Assembly: GCF_017745275.1 (NCBI RefSeq)
Contig: NZ_JAGHZS010000009.1
Coordinates: forward strand, 310,001 to 374,000
From: Chitinophaga sp.
GTDB taxonomy: Bacteria > Bacteroidota > Bacteroidia > Chitinophagales > Chitinophagaceae
Reading direction: 5' to 3'
DNA length: 64,000 nucleotides
Shown in pieces: positions 36,259 to 45,579 of the stretch (its first letter is position 1; the number at the start of each line of letters is the position of its first letter). The position numbers were made by a program, and so were the translations under genes. The notes beneath the pieces were generated by a model. It saw only the letters and a program-made list of their open reading frames with translations, had not been told where the DNA came from and did not search any database.

Positions 36259-36355
36259 AGCTGTTAGCCATTAGCTTTTAGCTTTTAGTAAATGCAGCGA
36301 AGAGTAACATATGACCTGTAATTTACTAACAGCTAAAAGCTAATAGCTAACAGCT
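36259..36355. repeat. Type B heptamer hairpin (35-bp arms, few mismatches)
   Basis: Left arm 36259-36293: AGCTGTT, AGCCATT, AGCTTTT, AGCTTTT, AGTAAAT; right arm 36321-36355. The left arm starts directly after the dehydrogenase stop codon (TAA 36256-36258). TGCAGCGAAGAG follows in the loop. More AGCTAAAAGC words run on to 15 bases before the coaA start. Confidence 0.88.
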
Positions 36356-36370
36356 AAAAGCTAGCTGCTA

Positions 36371-37327
36371 ATGACCACTTCTCTGAAACGCGACCGCTAC
36401 ACTCCCTATATCAGTTTCTCCCGTAAAGACTGGGCAGAAAGAAGCGGTGATGCTTTGCTGCAAATGCAGGACTACGACCTGGAAGCGCTGCACGGCATGA
36501 ACGAACCACTCACACAGGAAGAAATTACACAGGTATATCTTCCGTTGGCACACCTGTTAAATTTATACGTCACTGCCTCACAAAAACTGCATACCGCCAC
36601 CAGCAATTTTTTGAGCAGCCAGGCACATAAAGTACCTTATATCATTGGCATTGCAGGTAGCGTGGCCGTAGGAAAAAGTACTACTGCCAGAGTACTGCAA
36701 AAATTATTACAGGCATGGCCTAATCATCCCCGGGTAGACCTGGTGACTACCGATGGTTTTTTGTATCCGAATAAAATACTGGAGTCCCGGAACATCATGA
36801 ACCGTAAGGGTTTCCCCGAAAGTTATGATATCAAAAGACTGATACATTTCCTTGCCGATGTAAAATCCGGTAAAGAGAAAGTAGCGGCACCGCTGTATTC
36901 TCACCTGGAGTACGATATATTACCGGGACAATTGCAATGGATAGAGCAACCGGATATTGTGATTGTAGAAGGGGTAAATGTGCTGCAGGTACGTCCGCGG
37001 CAACAACAAAAAGATCCCGCCGTTTTCGTATCTGATTTCTTTGATTTCAGCATTTATGTAGATGCCGCAGAAAAAGATATCCGCAAATGGTACATTGCAC
37101 GGTTTGAATCGTTGCGCAGAACTGCGTTCCAGAATCCTGATTCCTTCTTCCATCGCTATGCACATCTATCCGATACTGCTACGGTGGAATTAGCCACTCA
37201 AATCTGGGAAGATATCAACAAACCTAACCTGGAGCAAAACATTGCACCTACCCGTTACCGGGCCAGTTTGATCCTGGAAAAAGGACATCATCATTTTGTA
37301 CAATCCATTCAACTGAGGAAAACCTGA
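36371..37327 (+). CDS. coaA: Type I pantothenate kinase
   Basis: The first and regulated step of coenzyme A synthesis: pantothenate to 4'-phosphopantothenate. 318 residues with Walker [16 protein letters not shown] (about residues 92-106), the TTDGFLYPN loop, RKGFPESYD, the VEGVNVLQ strand and the C-terminal ISLRKT-like end (SIQLRKT). Length and motifs are those of the CoaA type, not CoaX. The stop codon overlaps the next start (TGATG at 37325-37329), so it is coupled to a Crp/Fnr-type regulator. Confidence 0.96.
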   Translation: MTTSLKRDRYTPYISFSRKDWAERSGDALLQMQDYDLEALHGMNEPLTQEEITQVYLPLAHLLNLYVTASQKLHTATSNFLSSQAHKVPYIIGIAGSVAVGKSTTARVLQKLLQAWPNHPRVDLVTTDGFLYPNKILESRNIMNRKGFPESYDIKRLIHFLADVKSGKEKVAAPLYSHLEYDILPGQLQWIEQPDIVIVEGVNVLQVRPRQQQKDPAVFVSDFFDFSIYVDAAEKDIRKWYIARFESLRRTAFQNPDSFFHRYAHLSDTATVELATQIWEDINKPNLEQNIAPTRYRASLILEKGHHHFVQSIQLRKT

Positions 37328-37911
37328 TGGCAGGTACTCAAAGCATACGTGAACAGCTGCAGGCATTGCTGAAAGCCCCCCTGATGGATTGGGACCGGTT
37401 TGAAGCCATCCTGCAGCCGGTTACTTTTCCTGCCGGGAGCTATCTCTCCGAAGCAGGAAAAACTGCCCATGCTATTTTCTATATTGAAACGGGTATGGTC
37501 CGGGTTTACACAGTTCACCAGGGCAAGGAAATTAACATGGACTTTGCCTTTCCCGGATCTTTCACCGCTTCTTACGCGTCTTTTATCACGCAACAACCAG
37601 CCGTTGTATATCAACAGGCTATTACGCCCATAACCGGCTATGCCTTCCATTATCACGATCTGCTGGCATTCTATGCCACTTCCCATGAAGCAGAAAAAAT
37701 TGGCCGGCTGATGGCAGAATATCAATATCTCCAGAAATATAACCGGGAACTCTCTTTTCTTCAGTTGACCGCGCAGGAAAGATATGCACAATTGCTGCGG
37801 GATCACCCGGAAGTAATCCAACACATTCCTATCAAACAAATTGCTTCTTACCTGGGTATTGAGCCTGAAAGTTTGAGCCGTATCCGTAAAAATATGAGCC
37901 ATCCGGATTAA
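37327..37911 (+). CDS. Crp/Fnr family transcription regulator
   Basis: 194 residues: a cyclic nucleotide-binding fold (about 20-130, with EAGKTAHAIFYIETGMVRVY and FPGSFTASYASFI) and a C-terminal winged helix (IKQIASYLGIEPESLSRIRK), the form frequent in Bacteroidota. The cAMP-binding pocket residues are not conserved, so another ligand or none is used. Its start overlaps the coaA stop. A palindrome ACTAACATTTGTTAGT directly follows, which is a good candidate for its own operator, serving the DoxX-like gene downstream. Confidence 0.9.
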   Translation: MAGTQSIREQLQALLKAPLMDWDRFEAILQPVTFPAGSYLSEAGKTAHAIFYIETGMVRVYTVHQGKEINMDFAFPGSFTASYASFITQQPAVVYQQAITPITGYAFHYHDLLAFYATSHEAEKIGRLMAEYQYLQKYNRELSFLQLTAQERYAQLLRDHPEVIQHIPIKQIASYLGIEPESLSRIRKNMSHPD

Positions 37912-37926
37912 CTAACATTTGTTAGT
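37911..37926. promoter_or_regulatory. Palindromic operator, Crp/Fnr-type candidate
   Basis: ACTAACA-TT-TGTTAGT: perfect 7-base arms. It begins at the last base of the regulator's stop codon and ends 48 bases before the next gene; a CATATTTG -7-like box follows at 37927-37934. TAACA and TGTTA half-sites are usual for Bacteroidota Crp/Fnr-like proteins, from general knowledge. Confidence 0.65.
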
Positions 37927-37974
37927 CATATTTGCCAGGGAGATGCTGACCTTTGTGTCCTAAATCATCTACAA

Positions 37975-38421
37975 ATGGCTTTCTTTTCCGGCTTATGCAG
38001 TATTGCGCTTTTGTTACTGGCGATTGGCTTTCTATTTTCAGTGGAGGCACTGAAAATATTTTCTTTCGATGCACGTGTAGCCGCCGCCGTTATGTTTGTG
38101 CTGATCGGCGTTTTCCATCTCGTCAAACCAGGAAAACTCGTTTACATGATTGAAGGCTGGTTCCCCTTCCCGCGCTTTCTTGTGCTTTTTACCGGCGCGC
38201 TGGAAGTAGTGCTGGGCATAGGTTTATTATTTCCGGACACCCGGTATTACGCAGGATGGGGATTAATGATATTGCTGGTAGCTATGTTTCCCGCCAATAT
38301 CCGTGTAGCCGTAAAAAATCTACCGGCGCCTGGTGGGCTACCCGCCAAATCCTGGTATACGATGAGCAGATTGTTGTTTCAACCAATATATATTTTATGG
38401 ATATGGTGGGCGATTAATTAA
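37975..38421 (+). CDS. DoxX-like small membrane protein
   Basis: 148 residues, four membrane segments: residues 3-20, 32-50, 65-85 and 90-108 approximately, with a hydrophilic C-terminal end (SRLLFQPIYILWIWW). LIGVFHLVKPGKL and FTGALEVVLGIGLLFP are DoxX-like. Function unknown; position after a palindrome and a Crp/Fnr gene suggests control by that regulator. Confidence 0.78.
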   Translation: MAFFSGLCSIALLLLAIGFLFSVEALKIFSFDARVAAAVMFVLIGVFHLVKPGKLVYMIEGWFPFPRFLVLFTGALEVVLGIGLLFPDTRYYAGWGLMILLVAMFPANIRVAVKNLPAPGGLPAKSWYTMSRLLFQPIYILWIWWAIN

Positions 38422-38456
38422 TTAATACCTTTATTCCATTCTTTAAATTCATAACC

Positions 38457-39215
38457 ATGCGCATACAATTTTTACGCAATGCCACATTGCTATTAGAATG
38501 GAATAACAAGCGGATATTGGTTGATCCTATGCTGGGCGCGAAAGACAGTCTTGATACCGTTGCCAACGCAGCAAACACCCTCCGTAACCCATTGACCGAG
38601 CTTCCTGTCAGCGAAGCAGCCCTGAAAGAATTACTGACCACGCTGGATGCTATCATCGTAACGCACCGTCATCGTGATCACTGGGACGTTACAGCGCAGG
38701 CGATATTACCCAAACATATACCGGTATTTTGCCAGCCCGCAGATGTAACGGCACTTACCGAACAAGGCTTCACCCAGCTCCATGCTGTTGATACGTCTGT
38801 TGTATGGGAAAACATCACCGTTACCCGTACCGGCGGCCAGCATGGCACCGGGGAAATCGGTAAAAAAATGGCCCCGGTTTCCGGTTTTGTATTACAGGAA
38901 GGCCCCATGACGTTATATATTGCCGGAGATACTATCTGGTGTGAAGAAGTAAATGCAGCGATGGATACGTTCCAGCCCAACTATGTAGTGGTGAATGCCG
39001 GCGCTGCACAGTTTCTGCAGGGCGATCCTATTACCATGACCGTCGCCGATGTGATTACCACCATACAGCATCCGGCAAAAAGCAAGGTCATTGCCGTGCA
39101 TATGGAAGCCATTAACCACTGTTTCCTCACCAGGAAGGCGTTGGGAGCAGCAGTAAGCGCTGCTGGATTATCTGCCATAATACCTGAACAGGGCGAATGG
39201 ATAAAACTATCTTAG
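38457..39215 (+). CDS. MBL-fold metallohydrolase, UlaG-like
   Basis: 252 residues of the metallo-beta-lactamase fold. VTHRHRDHWD (HxHxDH-like metal site), a GGQHGTGEIGKKM insertion, YIAGDTIWCEE (the metal-bridging Asp) and VHMEAINHCF (last His). UlaG relatives hydrolyse lactones or phosphodiesters; the substrate here is open. It follows the DoxX-like gene by 35 bases on the same strand. Confidence 0.88.
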   Translation: MRIQFLRNATLLLEWNNKRILVDPMLGAKDSLDTVANAANTLRNPLTELPVSEAALKELLTTLDAIIVTHRHRDHWDVTAQAILPKHIPVFCQPADVTALTEQGFTQLHAVDTSVVWENITVTRTGGQHGTGEIGKKMAPVSGFVLQEGPMTLYIAGDTIWCEEVNAAMDTFQPNYVVVNAGAAQFLQGDPITMTVADVITTIQHPAKSKVIAVHMEAINHCFLTRKALGAAVSAAGLSAIIPEQGEWIKLS

Positions 39216-39324
39216 TTTTTTGGAATGAATAAAGTGAACAACTGCTCATGCCGTGAATATGGGTATATTTATCAGCGATAAGATAACTCCTCCTGATAAC
39301 TTACATTACCTAATAACATCCCGC

Positions 39325-40125
39325 ATGACAAAGTTGGTAAAATCAGTGAAAAGGGTCTACGTATGGCTGTTTGCCAGAAAAGCATTTTACAGATTCAATT
39401 TATACTTCTACAAACTGAGTATGTGTGGGCTGGGTATCCGTAATTTTGAAAATGATAGTGTGTCCGGCGAAAAGGCATTTATCCGCTATCTTATCCGGAA
39501 CCGGAAATTGCATTCCGGCGTAATCCTGGATGTAGGCGCCAATGTAGGGAACTACACGGTCATGCTTCGGAAAAACAATATATCTCTGCCCATATTTGCA
39601 TTCGAGCCACATCCGGTGGCATTCAGGAAGCTGGAGGAAACTGCCCGTACACATCAGTTTACCGCCATTCCGGAAGGCGCCGGTGAAATACCTGCCACTA
39701 CTACCATTTACGACTATAGTGGTGATGGCGGTTCAGAACATGCCAGCATGTATGAAGATGTTTTCAGCACCCTCCGCCACAGCCAGGCAGAGGGTGTTGT
39801 TATTCGACTGACCACCATCGATGACTTTGTCGCCAAACACCAGATAGAACGGATTGCACTCCTAAAAATTGATACGGAAGGAAATGAACTCAATGTGCTG
39901 AAAGGGGCTGCTAATACCATCCGCCAGGGACTGGCTGATGTGATCCAGATAGAGTTCAATGAGATGAATGTTATTTCAAGGACTTTTTTCAGAGACATTA
40001 AGAGCATCCTGCCTGACTACAAATTTTACCGGCTGCTACCCAACGGCTTGCTACCACTGGGCCCCTATAATACCACCGAATTTGAAATCTTCGCCTTTCA
40101 GAATATTGTAGCAATCAGGCAATAG
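39325..40125 (+). CDS. FkbM family methyltransferase, end of EPS locus
   Basis: 267 residues of a class I methyltransferase of the FkbM type, which usually O-methylate sugars. LDVGANVGNYTVML is the SAM site, EPHPVAFRKL the next acidic strand and LLKIDTEGNELNVLKGA the FkbM signature. I chose the ATG at 39325; earlier in-frame starts are ATG 39259 and GTG 39253. It is convergent with the wcaJ-like gene with only three bases between stops. It is on the other strand from the EPS operon but belongs to it by function. Confidence 0.85.
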   Translation: MTKLVKSVKRVYVWLFARKAFYRFNLYFYKLSMCGLGIRNFENDSVSGEKAFIRYLIRNRKLHSGVILDVGANVGNYTVMLRKNNISLPIFAFEPHPVAFRKLEETARTHQFTAIPEGAGEIPATTTIYDYSGDGGSEHASMYEDVFSTLRHSQAEGVVIRLTTIDDFVAKHQIERIALLKIDTEGNELNVLKGAANTIRQGLADVIQIEFNEMNVISRTFFRDIKSILPDYKFYRLLPNGLLPLGPYNTTEFEIFAFQNIVAIRQ

Positions 40126-40128
40126 TGG

Positions 40129-41532
40129 TTAATAAGCATTCCTGTCTCCCTTTATCATATTCATGATAGTCTGGAATATAATCTGGCAATCGAGCCAGAA
40201 ACTGTAATTTTCTATATACCACAAATCAAGATCCACACGCCGCTGCATTTTGCCTGGCTCTCTCGTTTCTCCCCTACAACCGTTTACCTGCGCCCAACCT
40301 GTTATACCGGGTTTTACCAGATGCCGTAACATATAATGCTGAATTACATTCTTTGACTCATCGTGTAATGGTATGGGATGAGGACGGGGACCTACAATAG
40401 ACATATCTCCCATCAACACGTTAATAAACTGAGGCAATTCATCGAGATTGGTTTTTCGCAGTATCCTTCCCAACGGCGTTACCCGCGCGTCCCGCGAGGT
40501 AGCCTGCAAATAGTGTCCATGCTCATCTACTATATCACTATTCACCACCATGGAACGGAATTTATAGCAGGAAATACGCTTGTTCTTTAATCCCCACCGT
40601 TCCTGCTTATAGAACACCGGACCTTTAGAGGTCAGCTTAATTAACAGGGCGATGATGGGAAACAACCAGCTAAACACCGTGACAAATAAAATAATGGTAA
40701 ATATCATTTCAAACAACCGCTTAAAATGCTGCAGCGTAACATCATCCAAAGGAGAAGTCCGGACGGTGAATAAAGGAAAGCTCCCCATAAAGTGCATGCT
40801 GGCAGTGGGCGTACAGTAGCGGTGGCATTCCGAGATAATTCTCACGCGCTTGGCTTCTCTTTCGCTGGCCACAATAATTTTTTCTACTGTATCATTCTGC
40901 CCTCCCGGAATGGCTACTACCACTTCATCAATGTCGGTACTTTGCAGGATGCCGGGCAAATCTGCTACCTTGCCCAGGTACTGCCCATGCATCAGGGCCA
41001 TGCGTTCATCATCCAAAAAACCCACACAGCGGTAACCGAAATGGTCATTCGCCCGCATGGTTTTGTAAAAACTCCGGCCGGTTTCACCTGCTCCAATAAT
41101 CAGCACATTTTTAAGGTTATATCCCGCGGTTCTCAACTGCAGCAGGATTTGTTTTACCGCGAATTTAGCTGTTACAATACCGCAGAAAATAAGGCCGGTA
41201 TACAATAACGTAAATGTTCTTGGATATGGATAATATTTAAACACATAGAAAAACAAAAAAGTGAAAAAGCACCCGTGCAATAAAACTGTCTTCAGAATAG
41301 CTACAAACTCAAAAGAAAATGATTTCGTTCTGAAATCATCATACAAATGCATAAACAACCCAATGATGGTCCAGGAAAAAATACTGAGTCCCAACAACAT
41401 GAAATTAAATGGAGACATGAATACATCTCCTTTGAGGGCGATATATTCGCGGGTCAACAGAAAAAACGCTGTCAGTACGATGTAATCAAGTATCAACCTT
41501 ACAAAGAAGTTGATGGAGATAATACGTTTCAT
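40129..41532 (-). CDS. WcaJ-like undecaprenyl-phosphate glycosyl phosphotransferase
   Basis: Starts an EPS repeat unit by moving a sugar phosphate, probably glucose-1-phosphate, to undecaprenyl phosphate. 467 residues: four or five membrane segments (8-130), a CoA-binding-like middle domain with VLIIGAGETGRSFYK, another membrane segment at 280-300, and the catalytic bacterial sugar transferase domain (RWGLKNKRISCYKFRSMV, DELPQFINVLMGDMSIVGPRPHP, KPGITGWAQVNG). Start set at ATG 41532; the frame can begin at a TTG 12 bases earlier. It is the last gene of the operon, where initiating genes are not always found. Confidence 0.93.
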   Translation of the reverse strand: MKRIISINFFVRLILDYIVLTAFFLLTREYIALKGDVFMSPFNFMLLGLSIFSWTIIGLFMHLYDDFRTKSFSFEFVAILKTVLLHGCFFTFLFFYVFKYYPYPRTFTLLYTGLIFCGIVTAKFAVKQILLQLRTAGYNLKNVLIIGAGETGRSFYKTMRANDHFGYRCVGFLDDERMALMHGQYLGKVADLPGILQSTDIDEVVVAIPGGQNDTVEKIIVASEREAKRVRIISECHRYCTPTASMHFMGSFPLFTVRTSPLDDVTLQHFKRLFEMIFTIILFVTVFSWLFPIIALLIKLTSKGPVFYKQERWGLKNKRISCYKFRSMVVNSDIVDEHGHYLQATSRDARVTPLGRILRKTNLDELPQFINVLMGDMSIVGPRPHPIPLHDESKNVIQHYMLRHLVKPGITGWAQVNGCRGETREPGKMQRRVDLDLWYIENYSFWLDCQIIFQTIMNMIKGDRNAY

Positions 41533-41570
41533 AGCATGAACCAATTGAAAATTCCTTAACCTGAACCAGG

Positions 41571-42776
41571 TTAATTAGCCGCTGCTTCAATAGTTTTATT
41601 AAATATTTCCATGAACTCATTTCCAATCCGCTGTATATCGAATGTTCTTTCCGCATATGCCCTTCCGTTTTGTCCCAGTTTCCTGCGCAATGTTTGATTA
41701 TCTACCAGCAATTCCAGGTATTTACAAAAGCCTCTTTCATCATCCGGCGATACACAGTAACCGACTTCGTTGTTATGTATAATCGTGGCACTTAAATTAG
41801 ATAAGGGCATCGCTACCACAATGGGTTTCTGCGCGCACAGGTAAGTCAGTACTTTGGACGGTACAGAATAAATACCCGCCTCCTTCTCCAGTATCGCCAA
41901 TAAAACATCTGCAGTACCTAATACTTCACTCATTTGTTTAAAGTCCTGGAAAGGCAGTACCAGCAAGTTGTCCAGCCCGTGCCGTTGTTTTTCCTTTTGC
42001 AGGTAGTCAGCGCCCAATCCCTCTGAGATAACAATAAATACCACCCCGCTATGCTGCCGGAAATGACGTGCGGCAGCCACCAGTATAGCCGGATTATGCT
42101 TCAAACCCAGTGTGCCGGAATATACCAGGCAGGTTTTATCTGTAAGCCCATACTTTCTTGCCCAGTCATTATTTTTCTCCACCAGCATAATCTCTGAAAT
42201 AGGTGCCCAGTTGGGAATACAGGTCACCTTTTCCAATTGCACCTTCCATTGGCGGAAAATATGATTGAAATCACTGGTGATACTTACTATGTGGTGACTT
42301 TTACGCAACAGCCCTGACTCCAGTTTTTTGAAATAATACCAGATCGGGAACCCCAAGGCACCCAACTTCTTCTTTGCAATTTGTTGAATAGCCACCGTAT
42401 AAATATCCTGGCACCAGTAAATAAACCTGATTTGACGCTGCCGGCAATATCGTTGCAGATACTGCTGAACAAACAAGGGAGTAGTACCGCTCAGGATTAC
42501 TTCCGGCTGGAAAACATCCAACTGTTTAGCCAGTTTTCTCGCATATTCTATTTCCTGCCTCCTTCTTTTTAGTAAGGAATACTTATCAAAAATACCAGTG
42601 ATACTAATCGGCAATACCTCCAGACTTCCATTTTCATTCACCGTTGAAAAATCTCCTTTAGGCGACTGAAAAGAAGCAGAGTAAGCATGCAATACCTGGT
42701 GACCACAGTCAGCCAACTGACGGCTCAACTGCAATGGAAAAGCATGTCCCGAATGATCATTCACAACTATTTTCAT
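41571..42776 (-). CDS. Glycosyltransferase family 4 (WbuB-like)
   Basis: 401 residues with two Rossmann domains (GT-B). MKIVVNDHSGHAFPLQLSRQLADCGH fits the WbuB/WcaI group (N-terminal acceptor domain); the donor domain has YSGTLGLKHNPAILV, ADVLLAILEKEAGIYSVPSK with the catalytic Glu region, and TYLCAQKPIVVAM. It adds a sugar, often a 6-deoxyamino sugar, to the lipid-linked repeat unit. 38 bases before the wcaJ-like gene start in the operon. Confidence 0.88.
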   Translation of the reverse strand: MKIVVNDHSGHAFPLQLSRQLADCGHQVLHAYSASFQSPKGDFSTVNENGSLEVLPISITGIFDKYSLLKRRRQEIEYARKLAKQLDVFQPEVILSGTTPLFVQQYLQRYCRQRQIRFIYWCQDIYTVAIQQIAKKKLGALGFPIWYYFKKLESGLLRKSHHIVSITSDFNHIFRQWKVQLEKVTCIPNWAPISEIMLVEKNNDWARKYGLTDKTCLVYSGTLGLKHNPAILVAAARHFRQHSGVVFIVISEGLGADYLQKEKQRHGLDNLLVLPFQDFKQMSEVLGTADVLLAILEKEAGIYSVPSKVLTYLCAQKPIVVAMPLSNLSATIIHNNEVGYCVSPDDERGFCKYLELLVDNQTLRRKLGQNGRAYAERTFDIQRIGNEFMEIFNKTIEAAAN

Positions 42777-42824
42777 GAGTCAACCTGTTTTTCAACAAAT
42801 TTCAATGGTAGCCAACAACCTTTT

Positions 42825-43562
42825 TTACTGTTTCCGTTTATATAAAAGATCCATTTGAAGGATCTGTAATTGTTCAGACTGCAGGAAACCCACTGGCGCA
42901 ATGAACTCAAATCCCAGTTCCTTCACAAAGCTGTGCATTTCATCAAACAGTGGTTCTCCTTTATACATGGGCACAAAAGACGCTTCAAAAAGGAGGTAAT
43001 CAATCTGATGCAAACAAGAGGCGGCTCCTTTCAGGATCTCTTTCTCAAACCCCTGTACATCCATTTTAAGTAATACCGGTGGCACCAACGCTATCCCACT
43101 GCTAACATCATCCAACCGTTTTACGTCTACTGTTATTTGCTCCACCTTCGTTGTTCCCGGGATCAAATGCTGCTGCAGGTCCGACATGGGCAATGCTGAG
43201 CTGGCATGTGAATAAGCGTTACTGTAAAATATCAGTGTTCCCGCAGCACTGCCTAATGCATAATTATATGTACGAATCCTTTCTATTTTCCGGGTATTCT
43301 GTTGCAACAATGGGTATACTTCCGGTAGCGGTTCAAACGAATAGATGTAACAGCCCGGATAAAAATAACTGGCGGCCAGGGCAAACTGTCCCTGGTTGGC
43401 ACCTGCATCTAACAAGGTATTCAATTGCGGAATATAGTGCCGGCAATTATGCAGTATTTGCGTAGAGGCCACAGACGCACCTTTTTCCAACATAGATGTA
43501 ATACCCCTCCCCGACTTCAGGAACACTTTTACCGTATCAGATATTTTAAACAATAAGCTCAT
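42825..43562 (-). CDS. FkbM family methyltransferase
   Basis: 245 residues. LDAGANQGQFALAAS is the SAM loop, FEPLPEVYPLLQQN the acidic-strand region, VLLKMDVQGFEKEILKGA the FkbM signature with the acid, and YLLFEASFVPMYKGE near the end. The N-terminus (1-30) has no signal peptide, so it acts in the cytosol. Its start overlaps the stop of the preceding glycosyltransferase by four bases (ATGA). Substrate: probably a sugar hydroxyl of the EPS repeat unit. Confidence 0.88.
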   Translation of the reverse strand: MSLLFKISDTVKVFLKSGRGITSMLEKGASVASTQILHNCRHYIPQLNTLLDAGANQGQFALAASYFYPGCYIYSFEPLPEVYPLLQQNTRKIERIRTYNYALGSAAGTLIFYSNAYSHASSALPMSDLQQHLIPGTTKVEQITVDVKRLDDVSSGIALVPPVLLKMDVQGFEKEILKGAASCLHQIDYLLFEASFVPMYKGEPLFDEMHSFVKELGFEFIAPVGFLQSEQLQILQMDLLYKRKQ

Positions 43563-44677
43563 CTTGAAAATTTATGATCCCAACAATCTTTATAAAACCG
43601 GATGGTGGCTGCTACACTGCTATCCCAGGTAAATTTCTTTGCCTGCTCCAGGCCTGATGTTATTACCTCCTCCCTGTAATGCGCGGTTTCCAGCAACCTG
43701 ATTTTTTCCAGGAACGCTCCTGCATCAATGGTATCAGCCAGTAGTCCCACTTGCCCTGTCACTTCCGGAACAGACGACATATTGGCTGCTACCACGGGAC
43801 AACCCGCTTTCATAGCTTCTCCCGGAGGAAATCCAAATCCTTCATAAGCAGATGGATACAACAGGCAAAAAGCATGGTTATATAACAAATTCAACGTAGC
43901 AGCGCTCACCGTTTGAAAAATGTGATAACGATCCTGCTGTCCGGAAAAGAAGCCCCGCATTTCCTTATCTGTCCATTTTTCACCACCTACAATCACCAGG
44001 TGATAATCTTCCGGGAGCTGCCGCATGACTTCCATCACCACCCAAAAATTTTTATAATTTCTTCTTGCACCTACGTATAAAATATACTTTATGTCCGGAG
44101 AAAGGGGTAGCGTATCCTGCACTGCCGGGCGTTTCCATATCGGGTAAAAATCATCTGCAATACCATGATGGATGATCCTGATGCGGTCCGGATCTGTATC
44201 CGGATAAAAATGCAGCAAGTCTTTCCGTGTATTTTCCGAAATACAGATAATGCCATCTGCCTGTTTAATGCCATACGCCTTTTGCCGTACATTGGCCCAG
44301 GCCCTTGGGAAGGCGGTAGCCAGCTTTCTTTCATGTGCAAAATCATGCACAGTAAGAATATTCAACACATCTTTTCGTGGCGCCACACGCAGGTATCCTC
44401 CATGAAAAATCGCACCGGACGGAATAGGATAACGAACGGGCAGGTACCGCAAATATTTATCTGGTATCCAGCTTTCCCTGATGCAATCAAATCCGCTATA
44501 ATCAATTCTTTGTTCAAAAATATTAGCCGACGATCTCCTTGCATTCAAAAAGCTAACAGACAAATCACTTTTGCAGATACCGGTAATCAATTCATACCAG
44601 TAAACGGAGACGCCACCGCTCCGCTGAATCGAAAAAACCAGGTTATCCAGGAATAATTGCATATTTCCGCCGTTCAT
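43559..44677 (-). CDS. Glycosyltransferase family 1/4
   Basis: GT-B enzyme of 372 residues. VFSIQRSGGVSVYWYELI at the N-terminus, TVHDFAHE, VHDF-type and ICISENTRKDLLHFYPD for the acceptor domain; the donor domain has YVGARRNYKNFWVV, LLYPSAYEGFGFPPGEAMKAGCPVVAANMSSVPEV with the EX7E-type glutamates. I chose the ATG at 44677 because it overlaps the upstream stop (TAATG), which implies translational coupling; ATG 44662 is also possible. Confidence 0.9.
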   Translation of the reverse strand: MNGGNMQLFLDNLVFSIQRSGGVSVYWYELITGICKSDLSVSFLNARRSSANIFEQRIDYSGFDCIRESWIPDKYLRYLPVRYPIPSGAIFHGGYLRVAPRKDVLNILTVHDFAHERKLATAFPRAWANVRQKAYGIKQADGIICISENTRKDLLHFYPDTDPDRIRIIHHGIADDFYPIWKRPAVQDTLPLSPDIKYILYVGARRNYKNFWVVMEVMRQLPEDYHLVIVGGEKWTDKEMRGFFSGQQDRYHIFQTVSAATLNLLYNHAFCLLYPSAYEGFGFPPGEAMKAGCPVVAANMSSVPEVTGQVGLLADTIDAGAFLEKIRLLETAHYREEVITSGLEQAKKFTWDSSVAATIRFYKDCWDHKFSR

Positions 44678-45579
44678 TATAACCACATGTGAAGCATAAC
44701 AGGATTACCGGTTAAGTAATGTATCCCCTTTATCAGGTGATTGTACTCCGGTACTACTCCTTTTATAAGCTCAATCAGTGTATGATAATTTTGTCCTTTA
44801 TGATAAGTAGTAATAGCAATTTTAGGTTTACTGATACGGATCGTTTCTAATGCGCCACGGATCATATTTTCCTCGAACCCCTCTATGTCTGCCTTCAGGT
44901 AATCAATTTTAATTCCTCGGCTGGCAAACAGGCTATCGATCGTTACCACGCTCACCTCCAGCGCGTGCCCATCACCTGCGGATGTCTGGATAGTAGCATC
45001 CAGTGCGGTAGTACCTGATGTCATGGACAAATATGCCTGCTGACATTTATCGCCGGCAGCTACCGGTAAAATAGTAATGGCATTATTCTGCCCGAAAAGT
45101 TCTTTCAGCGAATCCTGGAACAACGGCAACGGCTCCATAATAAAAATGTGTCCAGCCGTATATTGATGCCTGAAAGCAAATAACCCTTCTGCACTACCGC
45201 AATCCACTACCACGTCTCCTGCCACTACCGCAGTTTGTGGAATTTCATAATAATGCCAGTGCCAGGGCCGCGACTCAGATAACACCATGGCCAAACTATA
45301 CATGGGCGCGGAAGCCGGATACACAAATAAGTCGTTGTATCCCCTGATCCTGAAATATTTGTATTGATCATTTTCTTTCACCAACACAGACTCTCTTGCT
45401 GCCACTGCATTCATCGTAGGGGAAAACAGGTGGCTCATCATCTCTCGCAGGGAGATTCTTTTTCGGACACTGTTACTTACGAGGTAATGGTATAACAGCA
45501 TCAACCGAAACTTACATCCCCATATGATACTGCTCAGTCGCTTCATTTCCTTCACTATTTTGAGGACTACCTTCACCAT
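44677..45579 (-). CDS. FkbM family methyltransferase
   Basis: About 300 residues. After an N-terminal region of 115 residues with conserved aromatic and charged parts (YKYFRIRGYNDLFVYP), the methyltransferase part has VVDCGSAEGLFAFRHQ (SAM site; GSAEG replaces the usual GxxxG order), MEPLPLFQDSLKELF and YLKADIEGFEENMIRGA. The extended N-terminal region is not found in the other FkbM proteins here. The start is ambiguous: ATG 45579 or 45546; both overlap the polymerase gene end (45512). Confidence 0.84.
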   Translation of the reverse strand: MVKVVLKIVKEMKRLSSIIWGCKFRLMLLYHYLVSNSVRKRISLREMMSHLFSPTMNAVAARESVLVKENDQYKYFRIRGYNDLFVYPASAPMYSLAMVLSESRPWHWHYYEIPQTAVVAGDVVVDCGSAEGLFAFRHQYTAGHIFIMEPLPLFQDSLKELFGQNNAITILPVAAGDKCQQAYLSMTSGTTALDATIQTSAGDGHALEVSVVTIDSLFASRGIKIDYLKADIEGFEENMIRGALETIRISKPKIAITTYHKGQNYHTLIELIKGVVPEYNHLIKGIHYLTGNPVMLHMWL

